From NCBI RefSeq assembly GCF_027257845.1, contig NZ_JAPVOT010000002.1:124001-188000 (forward strand): 64,000 nt of DNA, written 5' to 3'. Below the pieces are notes generated by a model, which made no database searches, was not told the DNA's origin, and saw only the letters and a list, made by a program, of their open reading frames with translations. Below, in pieces: positions 1 to 8,772 of the stretch. A program made the translations under genes and the position numbers. This DNA comes from Alteromonas sp. BMJM2. Lineage in GTDB: Bacteria; Pseudomonadota; Gammaproteobacteria; Enterobacterales; Alteromonadaceae. Within the stretch, counting starts at the first letter, position 1. Each line of letters starts with the position of its first letter.

Positions 1-2
1 CT

Positions 3-62
3 GAGCAGGCGCTAAATCAACAACCGACACCTAAAAAACCTGTGCTTGTTGTACAAGGTTAG
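3..62 (+). CDS. C-terminal end of a gene cut by the window edge
   Basis: An open frame enters from the left edge and ends at a TAG at 60-62. Only 19 codons are visible (tail ...KKPVLVVQG), too few to name the product. The hairpin terminator at about 151-190 follows about 90 bases later, which fits a plus-strand gene ending here. The reading is tentative because a short open frame at an edge can occur by chance. Confidence 0.35.
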   Translation, partial: EQALNQQPTPKKPVLVVQG

Positions 63-150
63 GGTTTTAAACGTTAATTCCCTTAAGGAGTTCTTAAGAG
101 CTCTAGCCCTTAACAGAATCTCTACAAAGAACCCTAAAAGGACAGCCACA

Positions 151-190
151 AACAAAGAAGCCGCTTTTCTAAGCGGCTTCTTTTGTTTGT
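151..190. terminator. Bidirectional rho-independent terminator
   Basis: A 10-bp perfect stem GAAGCCGCTT / AAGCGGCTTC (157-166 and 171-180) closes a TTCT loop. It is flanked by an A-rich left side and TTTTGTTT on the right, so it can end transcripts from both directions. It lies between the partial plus-strand gene and the minus-strand yceI-like gene. Confidence 0.85.
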
Positions 191-230
191 ACCTGTGAGC
201 TTTCAGTCTATGAGAGCTAGCGTGTAAGAA

Positions 231-812
231 CTAGCGGTTAAGGGTCACTGAAAACGTAATCGGTACCGTGGTTGTAATGCTATTCAACCCTGCTATTTTT
301 TGCAATGCTGCAACGCCCTGGGCCAGTCCAAACGACTCAGCTTTAATGAGCGTAGGTGCGCTGGTTGAAACAGTTAGCGTATCAGCATCAACTTGGCTAA
401 CAGTCACTGCAAATGCGGTGGGTACTGCCTTGCCATGTAGCGTTAGTATGCCGTCTACCTTACCTTTCATCACTTCACCTGCTTTAAGCTGCATCATAGG
501 TTTTGCTAAGGTTGCTTCAAAGTTCGCCGTTGCAAACTCACTCACGTTAAACAGCATTTCTTGCATGCGTTTGTTGCGAATGTCTATTGCTGTGTTAACG
601 GATGAAAGGTCTACCTCAATGTTAAGTTTACCGTTGTCTGATAGCGTGCCTTTAAAACTATCGAATTGATGCACTTCAGTGACTTGCGCGTTTTTAGTCG
701 AAATGAAATGTAATGCGCTGGTATCTTTGTTAATTGTCCAATCTGCAGACGCGTTAAACGAGAGTCCACATGCCAGTAAAGCTGTTGATAAAGTGCGAAC
801 GTACTTTGCCAT
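231..812 (-). CDS. YceI-like periplasmic protein
   Basis: This 193-residue protein has a clear Sec signal peptide with a likely cut after the Ala-Ser-Ala around residue 23. The mature part starts DWTINKDTSALHF and continues with the YceI pattern (F.S.K...V.EVHQFDSFKGTL, later V.GILTLHGK). YceI proteins are lipocalin-like beta barrels that bind isoprenoid-like lipids and are secreted to the periplasm. The length matches the family. The gene stands alone, with the bidirectional terminator at 151-190 just downstream. The ligand cannot be told from sequence. Confidence 0.85.
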   Translation of the reverse strand: MAKYVRTLSTALLACGLSFNASADWTINKDTSALHFISTKNAQVTEVHQFDSFKGTLSDNGKLNIEVDLSSVNTAIDIRNKRMQEMLFNVSEFATANFEATLAKPMMQLKAGEVMKGKVDGILTLHGKAVPTAFAVTVSQVDADTLTVSTSAPTLIKAESFGLAQGVAALQKIAGLNSITTTVPITFSVTLNR

Positions 813-966
813 CGTTTGATTACTCCTGTTGATGCATTACTTTCTGTTGGCATTGACTACATGAAAAAGCCAACGAAATCTATTGGGTAGCAATACGGCC
901 AGATTATACAGCCTACTGTGAGTAAACCGTAAAGGTATTTATGCAATATTTAAAAACACACACGTC

Positions 967-1812
967 TTATTTTGTGTATGGGTTCACAAAGTCATCATAC
1001 TTCACAATGTCCTGCCATGGCACGCGTTGATCGCCCATTACCACAAAATCTGGGTTCTCTAGCGAGTGTCGCCTGTTATACGTCAGCGGTTCAAAGTTTG
1101 CGGTGGCGATACTGCCTCCAGCTTCAGATACAATGCACTGAGAAGCGCCGGTATCCCACTCGCCAGTAATGCCAATACGCATGAAGACATCTGCTTTGCC
1201 CTCGGCGATAAAACACGCTTTCAGCGAGCAACTTCCAAGTGGTAACATGTCATAAATGCGTTTGGCACACATGCGATTGAGCACTTTTTCACGGGACTGG
1301 CGACGACTAATCGCAATCATAACAACGCTACTTTTAGGGTCGCTTAACTTACGTACCGAGATAGGCGCATCGCCCTCGGGCGAAGATTTAAATGCCCCTT
1401 TTCCCTTCTGGGCATAATAAAGCGATTGACCCGGAGGCCAAAAGATAACGCCAATAGCCGGCTCGTTGTTTTCTATTAAGGCGATGTTCACAGCAAAGTC
1501 GCCGCTGCGGGCAATAAATTCTTGCGTACCGTCGATAGGGTCAATGAGCCAATAGCGAGTCCAGTGTTTTCGCTCGTCTAAACTCGCATGCTTATTTTCT
1601 TCTGAAAGAATAGGAATGTCTGGAGTTGCTTCTGACAAACGTTTATTAATGATGTCGTTTGCAAGGTAATCGGCACTGGTTACTGGTGAGTCATCGTCTT
1701 TCTGAAACGCGTCAAAGTCGCGATTTTCATATACTTCTAAGACTGCTTTGCCGGCTTCTATTGCAACTTCTTTTGCCAATTCTAGTAGGTCGGGGTGGGC
1801 ATCGTCGGGCAT
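967..1812 (-). CDS. cysQ: 3'(2'),5'-bisphosphate nucleotidase CysQ
   Basis: This 281-residue inositol-monophosphatase-superfamily enzyme removes the 3' phosphate from PAP, a by-product of sulfate assimilation and other PAPS-dependent reactions. The metal-binding motifs are present: SEE at 70-72, DPIDGT at 91-96 and WDTGA at 219-223. CysQ is the best fit because of the overall length, the EFI.RSGDF stretch after DPIDGT, and the position directly behind nudE, a pairing seen in related bacteria. Only 3 bases separate it from the nudE stop, so the two are surely co-transcribed. SuhB-like activity on other phosphomonoesters cannot be excluded. Confidence 0.9.
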   Translation of the reverse strand: MPDDAHPDLLELAKEVAIEAGKAVLEVYENRDFDAFQKDDDSPVTSADYLANDIINKRLSEATPDIPILSEENKHASLDERKHWTRYWLIDPIDGTQEFIARSGDFAVNIALIENNEPAIGVIFWPPGQSLYYAQKGKGAFKSSPEGDAPISVRKLSDPKSSVVMIAISRRQSREKVLNRMCAKRIYDMLPLGSCSLKACFIAEGKADVFMRIGITGEWDTGASQCIVSEAGGSIATANFEPLTYNRRHSLENPDFVVMGDQRVPWQDIVKYDDFVNPYTK

Positions 1813-1815
1813 AAT

Positions 1816-2379
1816 TTATTGTTCCTTTAACCACTTCTGAGCTAAAAATAGAGCAGCAATACAACGGGCTTCAACAAAATCTTCTCGTGCAAGTAAAGCA
1901 TCTGCCTCAGTAATCGGCCAGTTTATGACCTCTAAAGGTTCAGGCTCATCGCCTTCAAGTGTTTTGGGGTACAGATCTCGAGCCATCACAATTGTCATGC
2001 TGGCATTAAAAAAGGTAGGCGCCATACTGACTTGATGTAGCTCGGTAAGCTCCCGTGCGGCGAAGCCTGCTTCCTCTTGAAGCTCTCTGTTTGCGGCTTC
2101 AAGCGCAGTTTCGCCAGGGTCAATAAGGCCCTTTGGAAAACCTAGTTGGTAGGAATGTGTGCCGGCCGCGTACTCTCTGATAAGTACCATGGTATCGGCA
2201 TCTAGCATAGGGACAATCATTACGGCACCGCGATTTCCGCCAGCCATACGCTCAAATTGACGGGTTTCACCGTTAGAAAATTCTAAATCTAAACTTTCTA
2301 CCCTGAAGAGATTACTTTGTGCCACAATCTTTCGAGAATGTATTTGTGGTAATGCTTTATTTGGGTCAATTTTTCGCAT
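1816..2379 (-). CDS. nudE: ADP compounds hydrolase NudE (Nudix)
   Basis: This 187-residue Nudix hydrolase has a perfect Nudix box at residues 84-106: G-x5-E-x7-R-E-L-Q-E-E-A-G-F. NudE cleaves ADP-ribose, NADH and Ap3A-type nucleotides to AMP plus a phosphorylated product. The LIREYAAGTHSYQLGFPKG stretch before the box is typical of the ADP-ribose/NudE branch. It is the first gene of a minus-strand pair with cysQ. The YrfG-like nucleotidase gene diverges from it, so the 76-base gap at 2380-2455 must hold both promoters. Confidence 0.9.
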   Translation of the reverse strand: MRKIDPNKALPQIHSRKIVAQSNLFRVESLDLEFSNGETRQFERMAGGNRGAVMIVPMLDADTMVLIREYAAGTHSYQLGFPKGLIDPGETALEAANRELQEEAGFAARELTELHQVSMAPTFFNASMTIVMARDLYPKTLEGDEPEPLEVINWPITEADALLAREDFVEARCIAALFLAQKWLKEQ

Positions 2380-2455
2380 GTCTCTCGCTACAACTTTGTT
2401 ATCATGTTCATTGAATTGCTCATAATCTAGCTTACTTCATTATAAGGAAAATCGC

Positions 2456-3154
2456 TTGCCCTTTCTGCCCTGGAATGAAATAGACACCGTACTGCTTGAT
2501 ATGGACGGTACACTACTGGATTTACATTACGATAATCAGTTCTGGTTGTATCACCTTCCTAAACGATTAGCTGACATTCGCGGTATTTCAGAAGCGCAAA
2601 GCCAAGCCGAAATGAAAAAGCGCTATGACAGCGTTTTTGGTCAAATTCAGTGGTATTGCCTAGACTACTGGGCGGAGTCTCTATCTCTAGATTTAGACTC
2701 TGAGTTTATGCCGCTTAAACGCGAGCTGTCTCACTTGCTCTCTATTCGCGAAGACACGGTCCCATTTTTAAACGCGTTGCACACTTCTGGTCGCCAAGTA
2801 GTGCTTGTGACCAATGCCCACCCAAACAGCTTGGCCTTAAAGTTAGAGCATACCCAATTAGATGAGCATATAGACAACCTTATCTCCACTCATGAATTTG
2901 GGGTAACGAAAGAGTCTCAATTGCTGTGGCAACGGTTGCAAGAGCGGGTTCAGTTTACTAATGAGCGAACGCTGTTTGTCGATGATTCTTTGCCTATACT
3001 GAACGCGGCTAAAACGTTTGGTATTAAACATTTGCTGGCGGTGGACAATCCTGACCGAACCTTGCCAGACAGAAATATAACCGAGTTTCCCGCGGTGCGT
3101 GACTATCGTTTGATGGTTGATGATATCATCAATAACCCGGTTACAAGGAGCTAG
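2456..3154 (+). CDS. yrfG: GMP/IMP nucleotidase, HAD family (YrfG-like)
   Basis: This 232-residue HAD-superfamily phosphatase carries motif I DMDGTLLD (residues 15-22), motif II in VTNAHPNS and the acidic motif FVDDSLPI. The N-terminus PFLPWNEIDTVLLDMDGT and the position beside nudE match the E. coli YrfG family, which dephosphorylates GMP and IMP. The start is a TTG at 2456, supported by AAGGA at 2444-2448 with a 7-base gap; no nearby ATG fits. The YjjX-like gene starts 2 bases after its stop, so the two form an operon of purine nucleotide sanitation. Confidence 0.85.
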   Translation: MPFLPWNEIDTVLLDMDGTLLDLHYDNQFWLYHLPKRLADIRGISEAQSQAEMKKRYDSVFGQIQWYCLDYWAESLSLDLDSEFMPLKRELSHLLSIREDTVPFLNALHTSGRQVVLVTNAHPNSLALKLEHTQLDEHIDNLISTHEFGVTKESQLLWQRLQERVQFTNERTLFVDDSLPILNAAKTFGIKHLLAVDNPDRTLPDRNITEFPAVRDYRLMVDDIINNPVTRS

Positions 3155-3156
3155 GC

Positions 3157-3702
3157 ATGATACCTGACACCATTTACGTAGGGTCTAAAAACCCGGTAAA
3201 GATCAACGCTGCGCTCAATACCCTATCTGACACGTTAGAGCATGACTTTGATGCCGAGGGCATAGCGGTAGATAGTGGCGTAGCTGAACAACCCATGTCT
3301 GAAGCAGAAACCCGAGAGGGAGCCATTAACCGAGTGAAAGCCATGCTGGGCTTACATGAAGGTGGTTTTCCAGATTCATGGTATGTCGCTATAGAGGGCG
3401 GAGTGGATGTGTTTGAAGATGGCCCGGCAACCTTTGCATACGTGGCTATTTACCACGAAGGGCACTGGTCGGTTACGCGAAGTGCAAGTTTGCCTCTTCC
3501 CGTAGCGGTGTTTCAAGCACTTCAGCGCGGGGAAGAACTCGGCCCAGTGATGGATGCCTTGTTCGATACCGTGAATGTGAAACAAAAAGGTGGTGCCATT
3601 GGTCTGCTTACGCTGAATCACGCCACTCGCCAAAGCGTTTATGAAGTGGCGCTTACCTTAGCGATGGCTAAATTTCACTTTCCCGACCTCTATACCGATT
3701 AG
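3157..3702 (+). CDS. yjjX: Inosine/xanthosine triphosphatase (YjjX family)
   Basis: This 181-residue protein of the YjjX/DUF84 family hydrolyses non-canonical purine triphosphates such as ITP and XTP. The start YVGSKNPVKINA is the family's nucleotide-binding NPVK signature. Further on, SGV.EQPMS..ET..GA.NR, WYVAIEGGV and KGGAIGLLT are all family features. It is translationally close to the upstream nucleotidase, which makes a small house-cleaning operon. GGAG-like bases (ACAAGGAGC) sit just ahead of the ATG. Confidence 0.88.
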   Translation: MIPDTIYVGSKNPVKINAALNTLSDTLEHDFDAEGIAVDSGVAEQPMSEAETREGAINRVKAMLGLHEGGFPDSWYVAIEGGVDVFEDGPATFAYVAIYHEGHWSVTRSASLPLPVAVFQALQRGEELGPVMDALFDTVNVKQKGGAIGLLTLNHATRQSVYEVALTLAMAKFHFPDLYTD

Positions 3703-3760
3703 CCAGTAAATCATCTTCTTTGCCTTGGCATTCACAAAAATCTTTTATAAAAGGTCTTTG

Positions 3761-3819
3761 CAGAATTGCAGAATTGCAGAATTGCAGAATTGCAGAATTG
3801 CAGAATTGCAGAATTGCAG
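3761..3819. repeat. 8-bp tandem repeat, 7 copies of CAGAATTG
   Basis: Seven perfect head-to-tail copies of CAGAATTG run from 3761 to 3816, followed by a partial CAG. The array is in the 376-base gap between the yjjX-like gene and the aldehyde dehydrogenase gene. The perfect copies suggest recent slippage. An open frame runs through it (3725-3988), but it has a TTG start without a ribosome site and the repeat-encoded protein is low-complexity, so I do not call a gene. The rest of the gap is AT-rich, with nothing else seen. Confidence 0.97.
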
Positions 3820-4078
3820 GGCAAAGGCCGACAGTCTGATGACACCAACAGGTAACGTTCTCCTCCTTTCTTTGCGAAATCCTCTGTGTAATAACATCAA
3901 TTTTCTGAAATCTTTACCATTATTAGTAATCTTTTCCCAATATCTTCTCTGGTTTCTGTACGTGATAATGCGTGGGTTAAATGTATAAGTATATGATTTT
4001 AAATCATTAATTTTTTATTTCGATTGTTGGCGTTGTAGTTGCACTACTCAATGCATCTACAGAACAAGGAGTTTGACA

Positions 4079-5458
4079 ATGAGCGATACAATTAAGACGT
4101 ATAACCCGACAACTGGTGAGCAACTTGATCATTATCAATTGATATCAGCGGAAGATGCCGAGCAAGCGGTAACGCGCTCTCACGAAGCTTATCTAAATTG
4201 GAAAAAAACTTCCTTTGGGGCACGGGCCGAAATTTTTAATAACTTAGCGGATTTGATGGAAGAACGCATTGATGATCTTGCTAACTTAATGACGCTTGAG
4301 ATGGGTAAAGTGGCCGAACAAGGCAAGCAGGAAGTGCAATTGTGCGCCGAAATTTGTCGCTATACTGCCGAACACGGGGCATCATTTCTAGAAGACGAAG
4401 CCCGAGTGTACGAGGGTGGAAAAGCCATTATCACCTACCAGCCAACGGGTGTGATTTTAGGAATTCAGCCGTGGAATTTCCCATTATACCAAGTGATTCG
4501 TTATAGCGCATCGAACATTATGGCCGGTAACACAACGGTGCTTAAGCATGCGCAAAACGTGTTTGGTATGGCGCAAGCTATTCAGCAACTTTACGAAGAC
4601 GCAGGCTTTCCGAAAAATGTATATCAGTCGCTAATGATTGACGGCAGCACGGCAAGCGGTCTTATAAAACATAAGCATGTTCGTGGTGTTACGTTCACTG
4701 GAAGCGACAGTGTGGGCAAGCAAGTGGCAAAAGAAGCGGCCGGCGAATCGAAAAAGACAGTGATGGAGTTAGGCAGTAACGACGCCTTTATTGTACTGGC
4801 TGATGCCGATATCGATAATGCAGTGGAAATGTGCATTAAAGGCCGAGTGATTAATAACGGTGAAACCTGTGTGGCAGCAAAGCGTTTTGTCATTTCAGAT
4901 AGTGTATACGATGAATTTAGAGATAAATTTGTTGCGCAGTGTAAAAAGCTAACGGTCGGTGACCCTTCAAAAGAAGGGACAGACCTAGGACCTATGGCTC
5001 GTGAAGACCTTCGCGACGAACTGCATGACCAAGTAAAAGAGTCTTTAGATGCGGGTGCAACCCTATCTTTAGGTGGCGAAGTGCCTGATGCAGCTGGCTA
5101 CTTTTATCCAGTGACGGTATTAGAAAACGTATCGCCTGGTATGCCAGCCTATGATGACGAGTTGTTTGGCCCAGTAGCCTCACTAATTCGTGCCCGTGAC
5201 GATAAGCAAGCCATGGAAATTGCAAACGATTCACGCTATGGACTTGGCGGCGGTATTTTTAGTACCGATACAGATAACGCCATTGCACTTGCTAAAAATG
5301 AGTTTGATACCGGTATGGTAAATATCAACGGCTATTCACTCGCCCAGCCTAACCTACCCTTCGGTGGTGTAAAGGATAGTGGCTATGGTAGAGAGCACGG
5401 CGGTTACGGTATTCGTGAGTTTGTGAATATCAAAACAATTATGGTAGCGAGTAACTAA
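4079..5458 (+). CDS. NAD(P)-dependent aldehyde dehydrogenase, succinate-semialdehyde type
   Basis: This 459-residue aldehyde dehydrogenase has catalytic Glu230 (VMELGSND) and catalytic Cys264 (NNGETCVAAKR). The length and the TGEQ / NVFGMAQAIQQLYEDAGFP segments resemble the short YneI/Sad and GabD1 branch, which oxidises succinate semialdehyde to succinate. The substrate is an inference. The ATG at 4079 is chosen because AAGGAG at 4066-4071 is 7 bases ahead; a TTG at 4073 would sit right against the ribosome site. It is monocistronic, with a strong terminator at about 5495-5526. Confidence 0.85.
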   Translation: MSDTIKTYNPTTGEQLDHYQLISAEDAEQAVTRSHEAYLNWKKTSFGARAEIFNNLADLMEERIDDLANLMTLEMGKVAEQGKQEVQLCAEICRYTAEHGASFLEDEARVYEGGKAIITYQPTGVILGIQPWNFPLYQVIRYSASNIMAGNTTVLKHAQNVFGMAQAIQQLYEDAGFPKNVYQSLMIDGSTASGLIKHKHVRGVTFTGSDSVGKQVAKEAAGESKKTVMELGSNDAFIVLADADIDNAVEMCIKGRVINNGETCVAAKRFVISDSVYDEFRDKFVAQCKKLTVGDPSKEGTDLGPMAREDLRDELHDQVKESLDAGATLSLGGEVPDAAGYFYPVTVLENVSPGMPAYDDELFGPVASLIRARDDKQAMEIANDSRYGLGGGIFSTDTDNAIALAKNEFDTGMVNINGYSLAQPNLPFGGVKDSGYGREHGGYGIREFVNIKTIMVASN

Positions 5459-5494
5459 AATCGCTTATGTACTTCGGTACAGTGTAAGAAAATC

Positions 5495-5526
5495 AAAAAA
5501 GGCAGAGCCAATACTCTGCCTTTTTT
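5495..5526. terminator. Rho-independent terminator
   Basis: A 7-bp stem GGCAGAG / CTCTGCC (5501-5507, 5514-5520) with a CCAATA loop is flanked by AAAAAA on the left and TTTTTT on the right. It follows the aldehyde dehydrogenase gene and could also end leftward transcripts. Confidence 0.88.
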
Positions 5527-5593
5527 GCGTGGGTTGTCTCGCCTTGAAATGCGTCACTGTAGTTAGATGTTAGCCGTTAGTCTTCAAACGTTA

Positions 5594-6484
5594 CTATTTT
5601 CCGCCTTCAGCAAACAACGAGTTATTCGTATTGCTCTCAATATGTTCAAGCACTGACGCTAAAACCTGTTGAGGGCTTTCTATTTGTGGGTAATGACCAA
5701 TGTTTTCCAATTCTACAATATTGGGGTTAGGCATTAGTTCCCTATATCGGGCTGCCATATGAGCACCTGAAATAGGATCCGCTGCTCCAATCGTTAACCG
5801 AATAGGAACGGTGGCATTTTGAAGTGCCGTCACCCAGCGCTCTCTGTGCTTTTTGCGTTGCTTCATGTAATCCAGCAGCAGGTGCATATATTTATGACCG
5901 TTGTTGGTGCTGATCAACGTCCAAAAATCATCAATCTCTTGCTCTGTTGGCGGTGTATTTTCGCCAAAAATACCCCGCATACTTTTTCTCACCGCGTTTT
6001 TATTTAAGAGGTGAATTAGCAGCCCACCTAAAGGTGATAGAAGAAGCTTTTGAATAGGCAGTGCGCGATGCGTTTCGGGAAAGAGGCCACCATTTAAAAG
6101 GTGTAGGGTGTCAATGTGAAATGACAGCGTACCGTCTGCCTGCTGGGCCATAAGTTCTTGGGCAACCGTGTCGCCATAGTCGTGTGAAACCACATGGGCT
6201 TTGGATACGTCTAGGTGGTTCAGTAGTGCGCAAATAGCACTTACTTGTTCAGTGATTTGATATTTAGTGGGCGCCTTACTACTGAATCCGAACCCCAACA
6301 TGTCCAAGGTGATACAGCGAAAGTGTTGAGTTAGCGTGGGCCATAGCTTAACCCAGTCGTAACTTGCTGTTGGGTAACCGTGGATAAGCAGCAAAACAGG
6401 GCCTTCGCCATCAGTTCGGTAAAATAGCGCCTGTTGGTGATAAGTAAAATACTCGCCGCCGCTCTGCCATTTTGTTAACTGCAT
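5594..6484 (-). CDS. Alpha/beta hydrolase, Asp-nucleophile type
   Basis: This 296-residue alpha/beta hydrolase has the oxyanion-loop motif LLIHGYP at about 33-38. The nucleophile elbow is SHDYGD with Asp102 rather than Ser, and the end of the fold shows IGAADPISG and the catalytic His in NIGHYPQIESP. An Asp nucleophile points to the epoxide hydrolase / haloalkane dehalogenase side of the superfamily. There is no signal peptide, so it is likely cytosolic. It lies 38 bases behind the ydgA-like gene and may share its transcript. The substrate is unknown. Confidence 0.8.
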   Translation of the reverse strand: MQLTKWQSGGEYFTYHQQALFYRTDGEGPVLLLIHGYPTASYDWVKLWPTLTQHFRCITLDMLGFGFSSKAPTKYQITEQVSAICALLNHLDVSKAHVVSHDYGDTVAQELMAQQADGTLSFHIDTLHLLNGGLFPETHRALPIQKLLLSPLGGLLIHLLNKNAVRKSMRGIFGENTPPTEQEIDDFWTLISTNNGHKYMHLLLDYMKQRKKHRERWVTALQNATVPIRLTIGAADPISGAHMAARYRELMPNPNIVELENIGHYPQIESPQQVLASVLEHIESNTNNSLFAEGGK

Positions 6485-6522
6485 GTTCGAATGCCCTGTT
6501 CAGTTATTGGTTTGCTTCCTCA

Positions 6523-7965
6523 CTACTGAGCAAATGGTAACGGGATCTCGGCGCCGTTAAGGTTAGCCTTTCCGTCTTTTAATACAAACTCTGCGTCGTA
6601 GCTATTTTCAGTTTGCTTGATAAAACCTTGTTCTACAAAGGTGTTTAACACCATGGGAACCTGTTGCGCTGCAAGGCTTTGCAGCTCTTCTGCTGTCATG
6701 CCTTGGGTTTGCGGATTAGCAGCAAGTTCAGCAACCATATACCCTGAAGCCATGCTTTCAACGAATGCTTTGTCGGCCTTAATTTGTGCATTAGCGAGTA
6801 AGTGGGACACCCAGTAGCTTGGATCTTCAAGGGTGTCAGGAAGCGCAGTTACACCCACTAGCTTGGAATTGGCCGTCCCAGTAATACTGCCTTCAGGTAA
6901 GGTCATGGCAAGCTTGGTAATGTTAATTTCTGGCTCAGCTTGTAGCTGTTGCAATAAATTATCTTTGATAAACGCTTGAAGCTTTTCTTGCAATTCGTCG
7001 GCAGGCGTTGATAGCGTAGCGTTGCTAAAATCTTGATAGGCTTTGATAAAGTCTACATCAAGGTTGTTGATGGCAATGCCGATCACCATGTCAGAAGCAT
7101 CTTGTGCAGCACCCTCAACTTTACCAACGGCATATTCGACATACACATTAGCCGTATTGGTGTCTTCATCAATATCCGTGTTGGTAATAACACGCAGCGC
7201 TTCAACGAGAATGTTCGTTCCTGTTTCATCTGAAAATACCATTTCTTCAATGGCAATAGCCGCATCACCCTCAAACAATTCACCGTTCATAGCCGCAAGC
7301 ATATCTACGTCGTCGCTGTAGGTAATATCAGCGGTGGTGTTCAACATCTCAAATGAGAAAGTACCATCGTTCATAGAAAGTGACTCTGCCTGTCCCTGAT
7401 AGCGAATGCCATCACCATCATGCTTCGCTTCACCACTAAAGCCTGAAAATTTAAGGGTTAGCTCGTCATCTACACCCTGTAGTGCTGGAATAGCGTCGGA
7501 GTAATTGAGGCCATTGAAGAGGCCTAACGTGCCTTCGTTAACATACAGCGGCACGTCGTCGGGCCAGGTTACGTATTCGCGAAGTGCTTCCCCTTGAACG
7601 GCAATGTTGTATTTCACTTTTGCAATACCCACGCCGTCACCAAAATAGATGGGGCCATGATAGGCGTTGACGTTAGCGATTACCGTTGGGTTCTCCATGC
7701 TAACGTCTTCAGCGCTAACGTTTTGAGTGTTACCCACTTGTTGCGCGGCTAATATACCGTTGATATCTAGCGCGATTTCTATTTGTGCGCTACTGCTAAA
7801 CCAACCTTTGTCGTAAGAAATAATTGATGCAGAATACAGCGGTTGCTCGTTTAATGCAGCAAGTGTGCTGCGTGTTTTTGTTTCAATGCTATTGCCGATA
7901 AAAGTGGGGGCAATTAACAGCGCAGCAAGGGTGACTCCGCCGCCTAAAATGAACGCTTTATTCAA
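6523..7965 (-). CDS. YdgA-family (DUF945) envelope protein
   Basis: This 480-residue protein has one N-terminal membrane or signal segment (residues about 5-25). The following ETKTRSTLAALNEQPLYSASIISYDKGW is the hallmark start of DUF945/YdgA proteins. The rest is repeat-like beta-rich sequence ending in LKDGKANLNGAEIPLPF. YdgA-like proteins are envelope proteins of unclear role, some reported to affect cell-surface or motility traits. It follows gspN by 51 bases on the same strand, so read-through from the secretion operon is possible but a shared function is not shown. Confidence 0.82.
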   Translation of the reverse strand: MNKAFILGGGVTLAALLIAPTFIGNSIETKTRSTLAALNEQPLYSASIISYDKGWFSSSAQIEIALDINGILAAQQVGNTQNVSAEDVSMENPTVIANVNAYHGPIYFGDGVGIAKVKYNIAVQGEALREYVTWPDDVPLYVNEGTLGLFNGLNYSDAIPALQGVDDELTLKFSGFSGEAKHDGDGIRYQGQAESLSMNDGTFSFEMLNTTADITYSDDVDMLAAMNGELFEGDAAIAIEEMVFSDETGTNILVEALRVITNTDIDEDTNTANVYVEYAVGKVEGAAQDASDMVIGIAINNLDVDFIKAYQDFSNATLSTPADELQEKLQAFIKDNLLQQLQAEPEINITKLAMTLPEGSITGTANSKLVGVTALPDTLEDPSYWVSHLLANAQIKADKAFVESMASGYMVAELAANPQTQGMTAEELQSLAAQQVPMVLNTFVEQGFIKQTENSYDAEFVLKDGKANLNGAEIPLPFAQ

Positions 7966-8016
7966 AGTACAGTCCTTTGTTTGTGTAATTAAAAGTCAAA
8001 ATTTAACGCTTACTAT

Positions 8017-8772
8017 TTAAAGCTTAATTTGCGTGTAGCCATTGGCGTCAGGTGTGCCGAAGAGGCGCGCCGCTTGGTGCACTTCATTGGGCAAACTATC
8101 GTCGGGCTTAAATTTTCCAGCGACTTGGAATTTTTGCATGTCTGCTTGAACGGTCGCATCAATAGACAGCCCGAGCATGTTTGGCTCGTTTACGGTAATG
8201 CCAATGTCGTCACCTTCGCAGCGAAGCTTTGCCGAATAGGTACCAAAATCGATAGGGCCTTTGGTGCCAGCCACTGTCGCGTTTAGCCAGTCACCCGTGC
8301 CAGACAATGCACGGCATGTCGGCCCATAGTGCAACTCGTCTAACTTTACTTTAAAGCGACCTCCTGCGTTCACTGGCAGCGGTAGTTGAACTTGCGCTAG
8401 TACTCTATCGACAGGCAAATACAGTGTAAATGCCTCTGTGCTTACCGATGTTTGACTAAATAGCCCTGTGGAAATTGGACCCTCAAAAGCAATGTCGTTT
8501 TTATCGCGAACATTGCCTGCTTTTACATCAAGGTTAATGCTGCCAATGAGCATATAAAGCGGGTTTAATTCCCATTTTACATTGTTAATAGGAAGACCGT
8601 TTACTACCACAGTTTGTGCTTTTCCGCTAAACAGCGTTCCGCTCACCCCTTCAATGGAGACATTTTGCGGCAGTGTTACGCGGCCAATAACGTGTACCGC
8701 GGGCATGTAAGCAATGGCAAATAATAAAAATGCGACTATTCCGCCTACAATCCAGCTTATTTTTGACTTCAT
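8017..8772 (-). CDS. gspN: Type II secretion system protein GspN
   Basis: This 251-residue protein has an N-terminal transmembrane helix (about residues 5-25), then a beta-rich periplasmic part with the GspN pattern LPQNVSIEGVSGTLFSGKA, WELNPLYMLIG and a Cys pair in the second half (GPTCRAL, LRCEGDD). GspN is an accessory inner-membrane component present in some type II systems, here the last gene of gspC-N. Its start overlaps the gspM stop by 4 bases, which indicates translational coupling. Confidence 0.88.
   Translation of the reverse strand: MKSKISWIVGGIVAFLLFAIAYMPAVHVIGRVTLPQNVSIEGVSGTLFSGKAQTVVVNGLPINNVKWELNPLYMLIGSINLDVKAGNVRDKNDIAFEGPISTGLFSQTSVSTEAFTLYLPVDRVLAQVQLPLPVNAGGRFKVKLDELHYGPTCRALSGTGDWLNATVAGTKGPIDFGTYSAKLRCEGDDIGITVNEPNMLGLSIDATVQADMQKFQVAGKFKPDDSLPNEVHQAARLFGTPDANGYTQIKL

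Noticed and set aside
3725-3988. An 87-codon open frame across the 8-bp repeat
   Set aside because: It starts with TTG, has no ribosome site, and about a third is repeat-encoded; the rest resembles no protein I know.
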